From Streptomyces sp. NBC_01669 (GTDB taxonomy: Bacteria; Actinomycetota; Actinomycetes; Streptomycetales; Streptomycetaceae), in contig NZ_JAPEQG010000001.1 of assembly GCF_026339735.1 (NCBI RefSeq), forward strand, positions 9,020,276 to 9,084,275: a stretch of DNA of 64,000 nucleotides, given 5' to 3'. Shown here in pieces: positions 1-8,317 of the stretch. Each line of letters starts with the position of its first letter. Within the stretch, counting starts at the first letter, position 1. The position numbers and the translations under genes are program-made. The notes beneath the pieces are model-generated. The model was not told the DNA's origin. It saw nothing but the letters and a program-made list of their open reading frames with translations, and ran no database searches.

Positions 1-434
1 GCGGTCAGCACGCCGGTCTCGACACTTCCCCCACCACCCTCGACGGAGGGGACGGTCACCACCCGCAGGGCGTCGACCCGTCGGCGCAGTCGCGCCGGCA
101 TGACCTGTACGACCTTAGTGAACGCGCGGATCGAGGACTCCTCAATTCCGGTGACCGCGCCCTGGGCAGCTGCACGCAACCCGATGGCGAGCGCTACCGC
201 CTCCTCGTCGTCGAGGACCAACGGCGGCAGGGCGGCGCCTGCCGTGAGCTGGTAGCCGCCTTCGACGCCGCGACTGGCCTCGACCGGGTAGCCCAACTCG
301 CGCAGCCGGTCGACGTCGCGCCGCAGGGTGCGCACGGAAACACCGAGCCTGTCGGCCAGCTCGCCGCCGGACCAGTGCCGGTGGGTCTGGAGCAGGGAGA
401 GCAGCCGCAGAGTCCGGGAGCTTGTGTTCGCCAT
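1..434 (-). CDS. YafY/WYL-type HTH transcriptional regulator (3' end outside window)
   Basis: The first 144 residues are present and the rest runs off the window start. The N-terminus has a DeoR-like winged helix (about residues 8-60): repeated leucines, then a recognition helix around LGVSVRTLRRDVDRL. This is followed by the glycine-rich wing (RGVEGGYQL) and a linker with LVLDDEEAVALAIGL. That order is typical of YafY-type regulators, whose WYL ligand domain would lie in the missing part. The start ATG is at 432-434. It is divergent from the reductase gene at 554, with 119 bp between the two starts, so the regulator plausibly controls that gene and itself. The effector is unknown. Confidence 0.85.
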   Translation of the reverse strand, partial: MANTSSRTLRLLSLLQTHRHWSGGELADRLGVSVRTLRRDVDRLRELGYPVEASRGVEGGYQLTAGAALPPLVLDDEEAVALAIGLRAAAQGAVTGIEESSIRAFTKVVQVMPARLRRRVDALRVVTVPSVEGGGGSVETGVLT

Positions 435-553
435 GACCTCAGGATGGCGGCAATTGAGGTCAGAAAGTGACCGTTATAGCTCGTAGCGTGGATCTCGCGA
501 GGACGGCACAGGCCCCGGGCCGGGTGCGCCGACTGATCGAAACAAGGAGAACG

Positions 554-1588
554 ATGACCGACAGCACGATGCCGACGATCACCCGCACGGCGTGGGAAGT
601 GCGGCTGGCCAAGCACCTGAAGACGGAGCTTGGGCTCGACAACTTCGACCTCGTGCAGGTGCAGACGCCCGAACCGGGCGCCGGAGAGGTCTTGGTCCGC
701 ACGGACTACCTGGGCCTGTCGGTCGCCTATCTGGAGATGATGCGCGCCGACTCCCATCTGCCGATCCCGCCGTGGCAGGTCGGCCAGCGCATCGGAGGCG
801 GCGCGGTGGGCACGGTCGTGCGCTCCAACAGCGCAGACCTGGCCGTCGGCGACCTGGTCCGCACCATGACGGGGTGGTGCGAGTACTCGGCCGGGCCCGC
901 GGACCAGTACCCCAAGCTGGACCCGGAGTTGTTCCCGAGCCCGGTGCACTACCTCAGCCAGGGGCCCACCGCGTACTACGGGATGGCCGAGATCGCCAAG
1001 GTCGGGGCCGATGATGTCGTCTTCGTCTCCGGTGCGGCGGGCGGCGTCGGGTCGCTGGCCGGGCAGATCGCCAGGTGCCGGGGCGCCGCGAAGGTGATCG
1101 GCAGCGCGGGAAGCCAGGAGAAGATCGACTACCTGGTCAACAAGCTCGGCTTCGACGCCGCGTTCAACTACCACGACCGCCCCGTCCTCGATCACCTGCG
1201 GGAACTGGCACCCGAGGGCATTACCGTCTACTTCGACAACGTCGGCGGCGAACAGTTCGAGGCAGCGGTCGTAGCGGCTGCACCCGGTGCCCGGTTCGCG
1301 CTCTGCGGTGCGCTGGCCACCCAGATCGGCGACCACGAGAACCGGTTCCCCGAGCCGGACCTCACCACGGCGACCGCCAAGAGGATCGAGGTCCTGCCGT
1401 TCTCCACCTACCACACGCCGGAGCAGGTCGCGGCGTGGACCGAGCACTTCAGCACCTGGTTGGGCGAGAACCGCTTCGTGTTCCCCCACGCGATCGTGGA
1501 AGGCGGCGTCACGGCCGCTCCTCAGGCGCTCGTCTCCCTGCTGCAGGGCAACTACAGGGGCAACGTCTCCGTGAAGATCGTCGGCTGA
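554..1588 (+). CDS. NADP-dependent MDR-family oxidoreductase (CurA/leukotriene B4 dehydrogenase-like)
   Basis: This 344-residue protein belongs to the zinc-free medium-chain reductases that reduce activated double bonds with NADPH. It has an N-terminal GroES-like fold (residues 1-130) and a Rossmann domain with the cofactor loop AAGGVGS at about 161-167. The family signature YFDNVGG lies further on, and no catalytic zinc cysteine-histidine set is visible. The open frame extends upstream to 467, but ATG 554 is preferred because AAGGAGA lies 3 nt upstream at 544-550. It is divergently paired with the WYL-type regulator at 1-434. The substrate cannot be told from sequence; a quinone or enone reductase is most likely. 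Confidence 0.88.
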   Translation: MTDSTMPTITRTAWEVRLAKHLKTELGLDNFDLVQVQTPEPGAGEVLVRTDYLGLSVAYLEMMRADSHLPIPPWQVGQRIGGGAVGTVVRSNSADLAVGDLVRTMTGWCEYSAGPADQYPKLDPELFPSPVHYLSQGPTAYYGMAEIAKVGADDVVFVSGAAGGVGSLAGQIARCRGAAKVIGSAGSQEKIDYLVNKLGFDAAFNYHDRPVLDHLRELAPEGITVYFDNVGGEQFEAAVVAAAPGARFALCGALATQIGDHENRFPEPDLTTATAKRIEVLPFSTYHTPEQVAAWTEHFSTWLGENRFVFPHAIVEGGVTAAPQALVSLLQGNYRGNVSVKIVG

Positions 1589-1674
1589 GGCTCAACGCGA
1601 ACCGCCTGTCACATACTGACGGGCGGCTCGTTTCCTGCAGCGTCCCCACCACATCCAAGGAGATCCGGCACCAC

Positions 1675-2772
1675 ATGCCCGATATCCCCGTGCTCTCCAC
1701 CCGCACCCTGAACCGGACACTGCTCCAACGTCAGTTCCTGGCAGCCCGAACCTCCCGCCCAGCGCTCGACGTCGTCGAGCACCTGGTCGCTCTGCAGGGG
1801 CAGGAGCCCAACTGGCCCTACGTGGGCCTGTGGACCCGGCTGGCCGACTTCCGGCACGACGAACTGACGGCACTGCTCCGCGACCGGCGCGTGGTGCGCT
1901 CCGCAGTCCTGCGCAGCACCCAGCACCTGACCAGCAGCGACGACTTCCGCTGGCTGCGGCCAGTCGTCCAGCCCGTCCTGGATCGCACCACGCGGGCGCG
2001 GTACTTCGCCGCACAGACTGCCGGGCTGGACCTCGACGAAATCGCCGCCACCGGGATGGAGCTGATGGCTGGTCGGACCCTGCAGCGGCACCAGCTCGCC
2101 TCGTCGCTCGCCGAGCGCTTCCCCGGCCGCGACGGCCGCGTGCTCGCGGGGGCGGTAGAACTGAGAGTACCGATGGTGCACGCCCCGGCCACCGGCGCGT
2201 GGGGAGCCTGGGGTACCCGTGCCGGCATCGCCATCACGGTCGCGGAGCAGTGGATCGGCCGACCGATGGCGGCGCCGCAGGTCGCGAGGCTGATCCGTCG
2301 CTACCTGGCGGCGTTCGGCCCGGCCGGTGTGAAGGACATCCAGGCATGGTCGGGGCTGACCCGCCTGCGCGAGACTCTCGACGAGCTGCTGCCGCAGTTA
2401 CGCGTCTTCCGCGACGAGCAGGGCACAGAGCTCTTCGACCTGCCCGACGCGCCGCTCGCCGACCCGGACCGACCCGTCCCGGTGCGCTTTCTGCCCGCCT
2501 TCGACAACATCCTCCTCGGGCACGCGGACCGCGCCCGAGTGATCAGCGAGGCGGATCGTAAGCAGGTGATGCCGGGTCAGGCGATGGTGCGGCCCACCTT
2601 CCTGGTTGACGGATTCGTCCACGGCACATGGTCGAAGATGGGCTCCACACTGCTCATCTCCCCGTTCCGGCCGCTGTCGCAGGCAGACACCGCGGCGGTG
2701 CTGGACGAGGCCGAGCCGCTTCTCGCCTTCATCGCACCGGATGCCGCCAACCGGAGCGTCACGTTCAGCTGA
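1675..2772 (+). CDS. Winged helix DNA-binding domain-containing protein (HTH_42/YcaQ-like)
   Basis: This 365-residue protein matches the actinobacterial winged-helix family related to YcaQ. It carries the N-terminal signature around HLVALQGQEPNWPYVGLW (about residues 37-54), then RSAVLRSTQHL. The conserved central WSGL and the late FLPAFDNILLGHADR stretch are also present. Related YcaQ proteins are interstrand-crosslink glycosylases; whether this subgroup is enzymatic or only DNA-binding is unknown. ATG 1675 is chosen because CAAGGAGA lies at 1656-1663; the longer open frame upstream overlaps the reductase in another frame and is not coding. It follows the reductase by 86 bp in the same direction and may be co-transcribed. 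Confidence 0.85.
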   Translation: MPDIPVLSTRTLNRTLLQRQFLAARTSRPALDVVEHLVALQGQEPNWPYVGLWTRLADFRHDELTALLRDRRVVRSAVLRSTQHLTSSDDFRWLRPVVQPVLDRTTRARYFAAQTAGLDLDEIAATGMELMAGRTLQRHQLASSLAERFPGRDGRVLAGAVELRVPMVHAPATGAWGAWGTRAGIAITVAEQWIGRPMAAPQVARLIRRYLAAFGPAGVKDIQAWSGLTRLRETLDELLPQLRVFRDEQGTELFDLPDAPLADPDRPVPVRFLPAFDNILLGHADRARVISEADRKQVMPGQAMVRPTFLVDGFVHGTWSKMGSTLLISPFRPLSQADTAAVLDEAEPLLAFIAPDAANRSVTFS

Positions 2773-2790
2773 GATAGGAGTTGCGAATGA

Positions 2791-3571
2791 TCGCTCCGTA
2801 GGGAATCGCCAACGAGGGTCACCTTCACCGACGCCAGGACCGGCGAGCAGCGGGCCACCATGCCCGCTCCGGTCATGTGGGACGCCGCCACCGACAAGGT
2901 CTCCGGCGCGCACACCCACCGGGCCCGCGTCGACATGAAGGTCGTCAACAAGGGCGCCGGAGAAGTCGACCTGGTGGTCACGCCGTCGGCGGAGTTCCTC
3001 GCGGACCCGGCGACGAAGTTCCCGGTCACCGTGGACCCGTCCACCTCCGCGCTGGCGAACACCTTCGACACGTACGTGCAGCAGGGCGAGACCGTCGACT
3101 GGTCCACCGACACCGAACTCGACTTCGGCAAACCGGGCACCAAGAACACCGACGGCACCCCGCGCACCGCACGCTCCTTCATTACCTGGAACACCACACC
3201 GATCCAGGACGCGCTCATCGTCTACACGAACCTGTCGCTGTGGAACTTCCACTCCGGCAACACCGACTGCAGCGCCCAGAAGTGGACCGTCTGGGACACC
3301 AGCGCCCCCTCCACTTCTTCGCGCTGGACAGCGCAGCCCACCTGGAACCAGGAATTCCACTCCTCCACCCAGACCAAGGGCAACCCGGACTGCGCCGCCA
3401 CCCAGCCCGACGGCTGGATCAACGCCGACGTCGACACCCTCGTCCAGACCTGGGCGTCAGCCAAGGCCACCCGCGGCCACATGGGCCTGCGCGCCGCCAC
3501 CGACGACACCAAGGCCTGGAAGCGCGTCAACTCCGCGAACAATACGGCGAACCAGCCCAAGCTGTCCGCCG
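2791..3571 (+). pseudogene. DNRLRE/RHS-like secreted protein fragment
   Basis: An internal piece of a large Streptomyces secreted protein. It shows the VTVDPSTSALANTFDTYVQ type stretch and the DNRLRE-like domain with conserved tryptophans and cysteines (TDCSAQKWTVWDTSAPS, TQPDGWINADVDTLVQTW). It has no start: the frame is open only from the TGA at 2788, and the usual long N-terminus is missing. At about 3571 it fuses directly to an IS3-type transposase end. The parents of this family are commonly over 1,500 residues and end in RHS repeats or toxin domains, all absent here. It is a deletion remnant, not a functional gene. Confidence 0.75.
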
Positions 3572-3817
3572 TCCGTCGGCTCAGTCGCGGACTCGTATGA
3601 CAACTCGATGGCCGAGGCGCTGAACGGCACGTTCAAGGCCGAGCTGATCGAGATGCAGGGGCCCTGGACGGACGTCGACCAGGTCGAGCGGGCGATCTTC
3701 CAGTGGATCACGTGGTACAACGAAGAACGCCTCCACTCCGCACTCGACTACGTACCGCCCACCGAGTACGAACACGACTTCTGGCGGAGCCAGGAACAAG
3801 TCCCGCAGCCCGCCTGA
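3572..3817 (+). pseudogene. IS3-family OrfB C-terminal remnant
   Basis: The frame reads SVGSVADSYDNSMAEALNGT, then a segment with ITWYNEERLHSALDYVPP. This is the last third of an IS3-type rve integrase, including the catalytic glutamate (MAEALNGTFKAELIE). The N-terminal HTH and first two catalytic aspartates are absent, and the sequence begins at the junction with the preceding secreted-protein fragment. No terminal repeat was recognised downstream. Confidence 0.85.
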
Positions 3818-4055
3818 ACCATCAAGATCGGACTCTACGAAACTCGGGGCAGCTCAACGGAGCTCCTCGGGTACAAGCTGTCTTGGTCGACTGCCTGTAC
3901 CAACGAGCTCCGTTGCTCTACGCCGGGCCCACCTTCAACGGGTTTGCATGACCTGTGGAAACGTTAACTACCCGGCCTTGGGGAAGCTTCACAAGGATGG
4001 TTGCACCACCTTTAAGATCGACCGGCCGCAGAACGACAACAGGTGGGAGGGCGTG

Positions 4056-4601
4056 ATGACTGGTCAGGTCGCCGCAGTAAGCCGTAACGAGGTGTACTCG
4101 TTCAGCAAGCCCAATCGCGATTCCATCACGCTGCTCACGGGGCTCGGAGTGGAAGGAGACGTTCACGCAGGTGAGACGATCCGCCACCAGTTCCGCATGA
4201 CCTACGAGCCGGACCTGCCCAACCTGCGCCAGGTCCACCTGATGCACGAGGAACTCTTCGACGAGCTCGCGCTCAAGGGCTTCAAGGTCTCTGCGGGGCA
4301 GCTCGGCGAGAACATCACCACGCGCGGGGTGGACCTGTTGGGCCTGCCCACCGGCACTCTGCTCCATCTCGGAGAGCGGGCGGTGCTCGAGGTGACGGGA
4401 CTGCGTAACCCGTGCTCGAAGATCAACGACTTCCACAGGGGGCTGCTCGGTGAGGTCTTCACCATGGACTCCGTGTCCGGCGAGTTCACATTCAAGTGTG
4501 GCGTCATGGCTGTGGTCCGCCGTGGAGGGATCGTCCGCCCCGACGATTCCATCCAGGTCGAAACCCCGCCCCTTCCCCACCGCTCGCTGGAACGGGTCTA
4601 G
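4056..4601 (+). CDS. MOSC domain-containing protein
   Basis: This 181-residue protein fits the MOSC family of molybdenum-cofactor sulfurase C-terminal-like domains, which bind cofactor sulfur or metal-sulfur groups. Visible hallmarks are GLGVEGDVHAG near residue 30, the LGENITTRGVDL block, the LHLGERAVLEVTGLRNPC block with the conserved cysteine, and a C-terminal KCGVMAVV stretch. The long open frame begins at 3948, but ATG 4056 has GGGAGG at 4045-4050 and begins with a typical MTGQVAAVSRN start. No molybdenum pathway gene lies nearby, so the physiological role is open. Confidence 0.85.
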   Translation: MTGQVAAVSRNEVYSFSKPNRDSITLLTGLGVEGDVHAGETIRHQFRMTYEPDLPNLRQVHLMHEELFDELALKGFKVSAGQLGENITTRGVDLLGLPTGTLLHLGERAVLEVTGLRNPCSKINDFHRGLLGEVFTMDSVSGEFTFKCGVMAVVRRGGIVRPDDSIQVETPPLPHRSLERV

Positions 4602-4616
4602 GTTCTTGTTCCGTGG

Positions 4617-4700
4617 TCATCGGCGTGCCCAGATGAGGATGGCGGCGAGGTGGAGTGCGGCCTGGTAGGCGATGGCGAGCTTGCTGCGACTTGCTGCGGA
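4617..4700 (-). pseudogene. IS5-family transposase C-terminal remnant
   Basis: Read on the minus strand, the sequence ends SKLAIAYQAALHLAAILIWA, two arginines and a stop at 4617-4619. That is the usual C-terminus of Streptomyces IS5-group transposases. Nothing upstream of about 4700 continues the frame, so only a few tens of residues remain. Confidence 0.6.
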
Positions 4701-4981
4701 CTTTCGTTCCTTCATCGAAGGCCTGACGTCCGAAGCGTCCTTCGTCAGTGACATCGACGGGGCTTGAAGGCCGAAGCCCAACCTTCACCCCTCGGACCGT
4801 ACGCGTAAGAAACGGGCGGTTTCGTGGCGTCCGGCCGCCTGGCGCAATTCAACGAGGAGAGGCTCAGTGAGCATCCGCACGGGCCCGTGGTCTGGGTGGT
4901 CCGTCGGCTCTCCCAAGAGACCTCGCACCAGCTCGCCAACCTGCCGTGACTGCATCGGGGTCAAGCGAGGTGACGTCTTCA
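4701..4981. other. Non-coding or remnant stretch
   Basis: No convincing gene. A minus-strand frame at 4785-4955 has plausible codon use, and a plus-strand frame overlaps it. Neither has a recognisable domain or ribosome site, and the stretch lies between two mobile-element remnants. Confidence 0.35.
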
Positions 4982-5098
4982 CGGTTCGATCATCGGGAAG
5001 CTGGACAGGAGTGCCCGCGGCACAAGCTCAAGCGACTCGTCGAGCGCGCCATCCTCGCCGAGCCCGAGCCTGGCCTGTTCAGCCAGCCCCGCCCGTGA
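4982..5098 (+). pseudogene. C-terminal remnant of an IS passenger-type winged-helix protein
   Basis: The frame ends with KLKRLVERAILAEPEPGLFS followed by QPRP and a stop at 5096-5098. This matches the C-terminal winged-helix pattern (basic helix, LVxRxxL, PGxF) of the complete protein encoded at 6113-6679 inside an IS5-type element. Its position 280 bp from an IS5 transposase remnant suggests both are leftovers of a second copy of that element type. The N-terminal coiled coil is missing. Confidence 0.45.
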
Positions 5099-5125
5099 GT
5101 CCGTGGCAGCTCTTCTCGCGCTGGG

Positions 5126-5638
5126 TCAGATGTGCTCGGCGATCACATAGACGGAATTGACCCCGCCCGCCCGAGCGACAGCGACGGAAGCGGTGACGGT
5201 TCCCTCGGCTGGTCCCTGCGCTCCGCGCCAGGAACTGCCCGGGAAGCTCCAGCCGAAACGCTGCCCTTCCCCGCTGGCGTCCCAGCTGACAGGTAGGCCG
5301 GGCGTGAGTGGCCCCACGTTGAGGGTCTGAAGGAGGGACGTCAGGCCGGCGTCGGGAACCTCGAAGTGAAGGAAGAGGGTCCCCTCAGAACCGATCAGCG
5401 ATTCTTCGTCATGGAAGCGCACGTCCGTCGCCTGGTCGGGCAGGCTCACGCCGTAGTGCGCAAGCACGGTTGCCAGCGAACCGTCGCCATAAACCACGTC
5501 GTCCGGCTCCCGGAGATAGTCGTGCGGGTCTGCTTCACCAGGAAGCAGTAGCCAGGCGGCACCCGCCAAGATCGCGATAACGACTACGCTCAACGCGCCA
5601 TACCGCCAACGGGCCGAGCCCCGCTTCCCCTCCGACAT
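5126..5638 (-). CDS. Membrane-anchored hypothetical protein
   Basis: This 170-residue protein starts MSEGKRGSARWRYG and has one transmembrane helix at about residues 16-34 (LSVVVIAILAGAAWLLL). An extracellular region of about 130 residues follows, with FHDEESLIGSEGTLFLHFEV. The topology is a short basic cytoplasmic tail with a soluble outer domain. A longer open frame starts at 5674, but the ATG at 5636-5638 gives a conventional N-terminus. No family was recognised. It lies just outside the IS3 element that begins at 5693, which may have separated it from former neighbours. Confidence 0.65.
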   Translation of the reverse strand: MSEGKRGSARWRYGALSVVVIAILAGAAWLLLPGEADPHDYLREPDDVVYGDGSLATVLAHYGVSLPDQATDVRFHDEESLIGSEGTLFLHFEVPDAGLTSLLQTLNVGPLTPGLPVSWDASGEGQRFGWSFPGSSWRGAQGPAEGTVTASVAVARAGGVNSVYVIAEHI

Positions 5639-5692
5639 GCACCTATCCAAGCGCGCAATGATCCGGAACGCCACCTAGCCGACGAGTAGACC

Positions 5693-5718
5693 TGAAGCTT
5701 CCCCGTGATCTTGGACAC
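5693..5718 (+). repeat. IS3 left terminal inverted repeat
   Basis: It matches the reverse complement of 8663-8688 with two mismatches, sharing CCTTGATC/CCGTGATC-type ends followed by TTGGACAC. Confidence 0.8.
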
Positions 5719-5990
5719 TCGATGCTTACGCCGCGAGGGCGTGGTCCTGTTCGAGGCGATGCCAGGTCTCCAGCGGGGTGAGATAGCCCCAGACCGGATG
5801 CCTGCGCAGTCGCTTGCGGTTATAGAAGGTCTCGATGAAGGCAAAGATCTCGGCGCGGGCACTGGCCCTGTGCGGCCACTGGCGGGTGCTGATCTCCTCC
5901 TTCAGCAATGCGAAGAACGACTCGGCGGCGGCGTTGTCGAAGCATGAGCCGGTGCGGCCCATGCTCTGCCGAAGTCCCAACCGGACCATC

Positions 5991-6008
5991 TCAGTGCGTC
6001 GTGGCAAA
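5991..6008 (+). repeat. Left target duplication (TCA) plus IS5-type terminal repeat
   Basis: TCA at 5991-5993 is repeated at 7694-7696. The end GTGCGTCGTGGCAAA (5994-6008) matches the reverse complement of 7679-7693 with one mismatch. Confidence 0.75.
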
Positions 6009-6112
6009 GGGAGTCCCTGTTCGATGAGCAGGGGCTTCTTCGTGTGCAGGGCATGATCGTGGAGGGGTAGGGGCAGGCAGCGGACGGCTTGTTGTTGATC
6101 GGGGAGGGTGCG

Positions 6113-6679
6113 ATGCCGTCGGTGCTGGGGTTGATGGAACGGCGTGAGGCGCGGGCAAGGCAGGAGCTGGAGTCCTGGACGGAGGTCCTGGAGCAGGCTC
6201 AGGCGGAGGTGGATGCCGCGCGAGAGCGAGTCGAGCGAGCCCGGGTGGGGCGTGAGGAGCTCGTGTCGGTGCTGGCCGAGGAGAGCGCGGTGAATACGCC
6301 GGTTTCCGTTCCGTTTGATGGTGGGGCGGTTGCTGCTGGGGGATCGAGCGGCTCCGGCTCGGTGCGTGGCGAGCGGCCGCCGGTGTGGCGGTCGGGCATG
6401 GGTGAGGAGGTGCTCAGCGACCTGTATCGGGAGGTGTTCGCCGCGGTGGTGGCCGCGTCGGGGCCGGTGAGCGGGGTGGAGTTGACGCGCATGGTGGGCC
6501 GGGATGCGGAGATCAAGAACGAGGTGGAGAAGATCCGTCACCGTGCCTACGCGCTGGAGAAGCGGGGCTGGCTGGTACGGGAGAAGGACGGACGGTTCAC
6601 ACTCGTGTCCGGGGTAGTCGGCCGGGACGCTTCTCCGGCCAGCGCGGGGCATCGCCGGCCATCTGGCGCGACAGCCTGA
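6113..6679 (+). CDS. IS5-associated passenger protein: coiled coil plus winged helix
   Basis: This 188-residue protein starts MPSVLGLMERREARARQELE, with GGGGAGGG at 6100-6107. Residues 8-65 are a charged heptad-like coiled coil rich in Glu, Arg and Ala. A Gly/Ser linker follows, then a C-terminal winged-helix-like domain from about residue 98 (LSDLYREVFAAVVAASGP, then KIRHRAYALEKRGWLVREKD). It lies inside the 5994-7693 element and converges with the transposase, overlapping it. Similar proteins recur beside Streptomyces transposases; a role in transposition control or target DNA binding is inference. A related C-terminal remnant lies at 4982-5098. Confidence 0.65.
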   Translation: MPSVLGLMERREARARQELESWTEVLEQAQAEVDAARERVERARVGREELVSVLAEESAVNTPVSVPFDGGAVAAGGSSGSGSVRGERPPVWRSGMGEEVLSDLYREVFAAVVAASGPVSGVELTRMVGRDAEIKNEVEKIRHRAYALEKRGWLVREKDGRFTLVSGVVGRDASPASAGHRRPSGATA

Positions 6680-7598
6680 TCACGGCTGCCCACCACACCA
6701 TCTGCTGGTGGTGATCAGGGCGGCGTTCGTGGTCGCGGTTGAGGCGGCGTGAGCGGGAGAGCCAGCTCAGCGTTCGCTCCACCACCCACCTGCGGGCCAG
6801 TACGACAAATCCGCGTTGCCCATCGGATCGGCGCACGACCTCGATCCGGACTCCGTGACGGGCGAACGCCTTCGCCAGCGCCGGACCCTGGTAGGCGCTG
6901 TCGACCCACACCAGTTTCAGCAGCCGGCCCGGCTCGTCCATGAATGTCTCCAGCAGTGCGGGGGCGGCCTTGGAGTCGTGGACATCGGCCGTGGTCACGG
7001 TCACCTCCAGGAGCAGGCCCTCCGTGTCGGTCAGGATGTGGCGCTTGCGCCCGTCACGTGACTTGCCGCCGTCGTATCCGCGACTGTCCTCACCGACGGT
7101 TTCGGAGGCGTCCACCGACTGACTGTCGATGATTCCCGCACTGGGCTCGGCGTTGCGGCCTGTGCGCTCCCTGGCCGAACGTCGCAGGCGTTCGTACAGT
7201 TCACGCACGTAGTCGTAGGACCGCCAGCGGCGGAAGAAGTCGTAGACCGCCCGCCAGTAGGGGAAATCGACCGGCAGAGCCGTCCACTTCACGCCGTTGT
7301 CGACGAGGTAGCGCACGGCGTCGAGCATCTCGCGGTGGCAAAACGCCTCCGGACGCCCGCCCCGCCTGAGGAGCCACGCCGGCACCGGCATCGCGGAGCG
7401 GACCTGGGCCCACTCCGCATCCGTCATGTCGCTCGGATAGCAGCCTGCCCGCCGCCCCGGAGTAATCGAACCGAACCGGTGCACGTAGCAGTCACACCCA
7501 GGGGTGACCACGGTGGACGCAGGCACAGAGATACTGCTCAACTGATCAGGCAACGGGCTCCCTTGGTCGTGCTGGTGTCGTAACCGCGTCACTACCAA
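6597..7598 (-). CDS. IS5-family transposase (DDE)
   Basis: This 333-residue frame holds the N-terminal DUF4096-like part (SDMTDAEWAQVRSAMPVPAW) and the DDE core. The core has first Asp in GIIDSQSVDAS, second Asp in VWVDSAYQG and Glu in RRWVVERTLSWL. The N-terminal 50 residues before the conserved start are unusual, so the true start may be nearer 7427. All catalytic residues are present and no internal stop interrupts it, so this copy could be active. It is the transposase of the 1,700-bp element 5994-7693. Confidence 0.85.
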   Translation of the reverse strand: MVVTRLRHQHDQGSPLPDQLSSISVPASTVVTPGCDCYVHRFGSITPGRRAGCYPSDMTDAEWAQVRSAMPVPAWLLRRGGRPEAFCHREMLDAVRYLVDNGVKWTALPVDFPYWRAVYDFFRRWRSYDYVRELYERLRRSARERTGRNAEPSAGIIDSQSVDASETVGEDSRGYDGGKSRDGRKRHILTDTEGLLLEVTVTTADVHDSKAAPALLETFMDEPGRLLKLVWVDSAYQGPALAKAFARHGVRIEVVRRSDGQRGFVVLARRWVVERTLSWLSRSRRLNRDHERRPDHHQQMVWWAAVIRLSRQMAGDAPRWPEKRPGRLPRTRV

Positions 7599-7678
7599 GG
7601 GGCCCGTTCTCTCATGCCCGCGACCGCACCCGAACCTCCGTCCAGATGGTCACCCGCTGCCGCTCGAACAAGATCCGG

Positions 7679-7696
7679 TTTGCCACAACGCACTCA
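7679..7696 (-). repeat. Right IS5-type terminal repeat plus target duplication
   Basis: On the plus strand, TTTGCCACAACGCAC is followed by TCA. It is the partner of 5991-6008. Confidence 0.75.
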
Positions 7697-8317
7697 CGCC
7701 GGAGTTCGTCGGATGTGTACTCGCTGCCGCGGTCCGAATGCGCAATGCAGCCGGGCTGGAGCCGACCGCGTCTGGCGGCCATGGTCAGCGCGTCCACGAC
7801 CAGGCCGGCGCGGTGGTGGTCGGCCATCGAGTAGCCGACGATCTCGCAGGTGGCGAGGTCCAGCCAGGTCGCCAGATACAGCCAGCCCTCATCGGTGGGA
7901 ATGTAGGTGATGTCGCCGACCAGCTTCATCCCCAGTGCACTCGCGGTGAAGTCGCGGCCGATCAGGTCCGGGGCGGGCACCGCCCTTTGGCCGGGCGGGT
8001 CAAGCCCTTGCGCCTGCGCCGCGTGACGCCGCTGATGTCGCGTTCACGCATGACGCGCTCGATCCGCTTGCGGTTCACGCGGTGTCAGAGCCGGCGCAGC
8101 CCGGCGTGGATACGCGGCACCCCGTAAGTGCCTTTGGAGGCGAGGTGGAGCACGGTGATCTCGTGGGCGAGGGCGTCGTCGGCGGCCTTCCTTGCGCGCC
8201 GGGCCTGCTCGCCGGCCAGCCACGCATAGATGGAGGAGCGGGCTACCTTCAGCAGCCGGCACAACAGAGCAACATGGTGGGTGGTCTTCTCCGCCTCGAT
8301 GAACGCGTACACCTCGC

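Larger units (their letters stand above)
5994..7693 (-). mobile_element. Complete 1,700-bp IS5-type element with a passenger gene
   Basis: The ends are 15-bp inverted repeats (GTGCGTyGTGGCAAA) flanked by a 3-bp duplication of TCA, or TGA on the minus strand. A TNA-type target agrees with the IS1031 group of the IS5 family. The element holds a transposase on the minus strand and a convergent passenger gene on the plus strand whose 3' end overlaps the transposase 3' end by 83 bp. The boundaries are supported because their removal restores the reading frame of the interrupted IS3 orfB. Confidence 0.75.

Noticed and set aside
4785..4955. Small minus-strand gene starting MQSRQVGELVRGLLG
   Set aside because: No ribosome site or family, and it overlaps an equally plausible plus-strand remnant; not supported enough to call.
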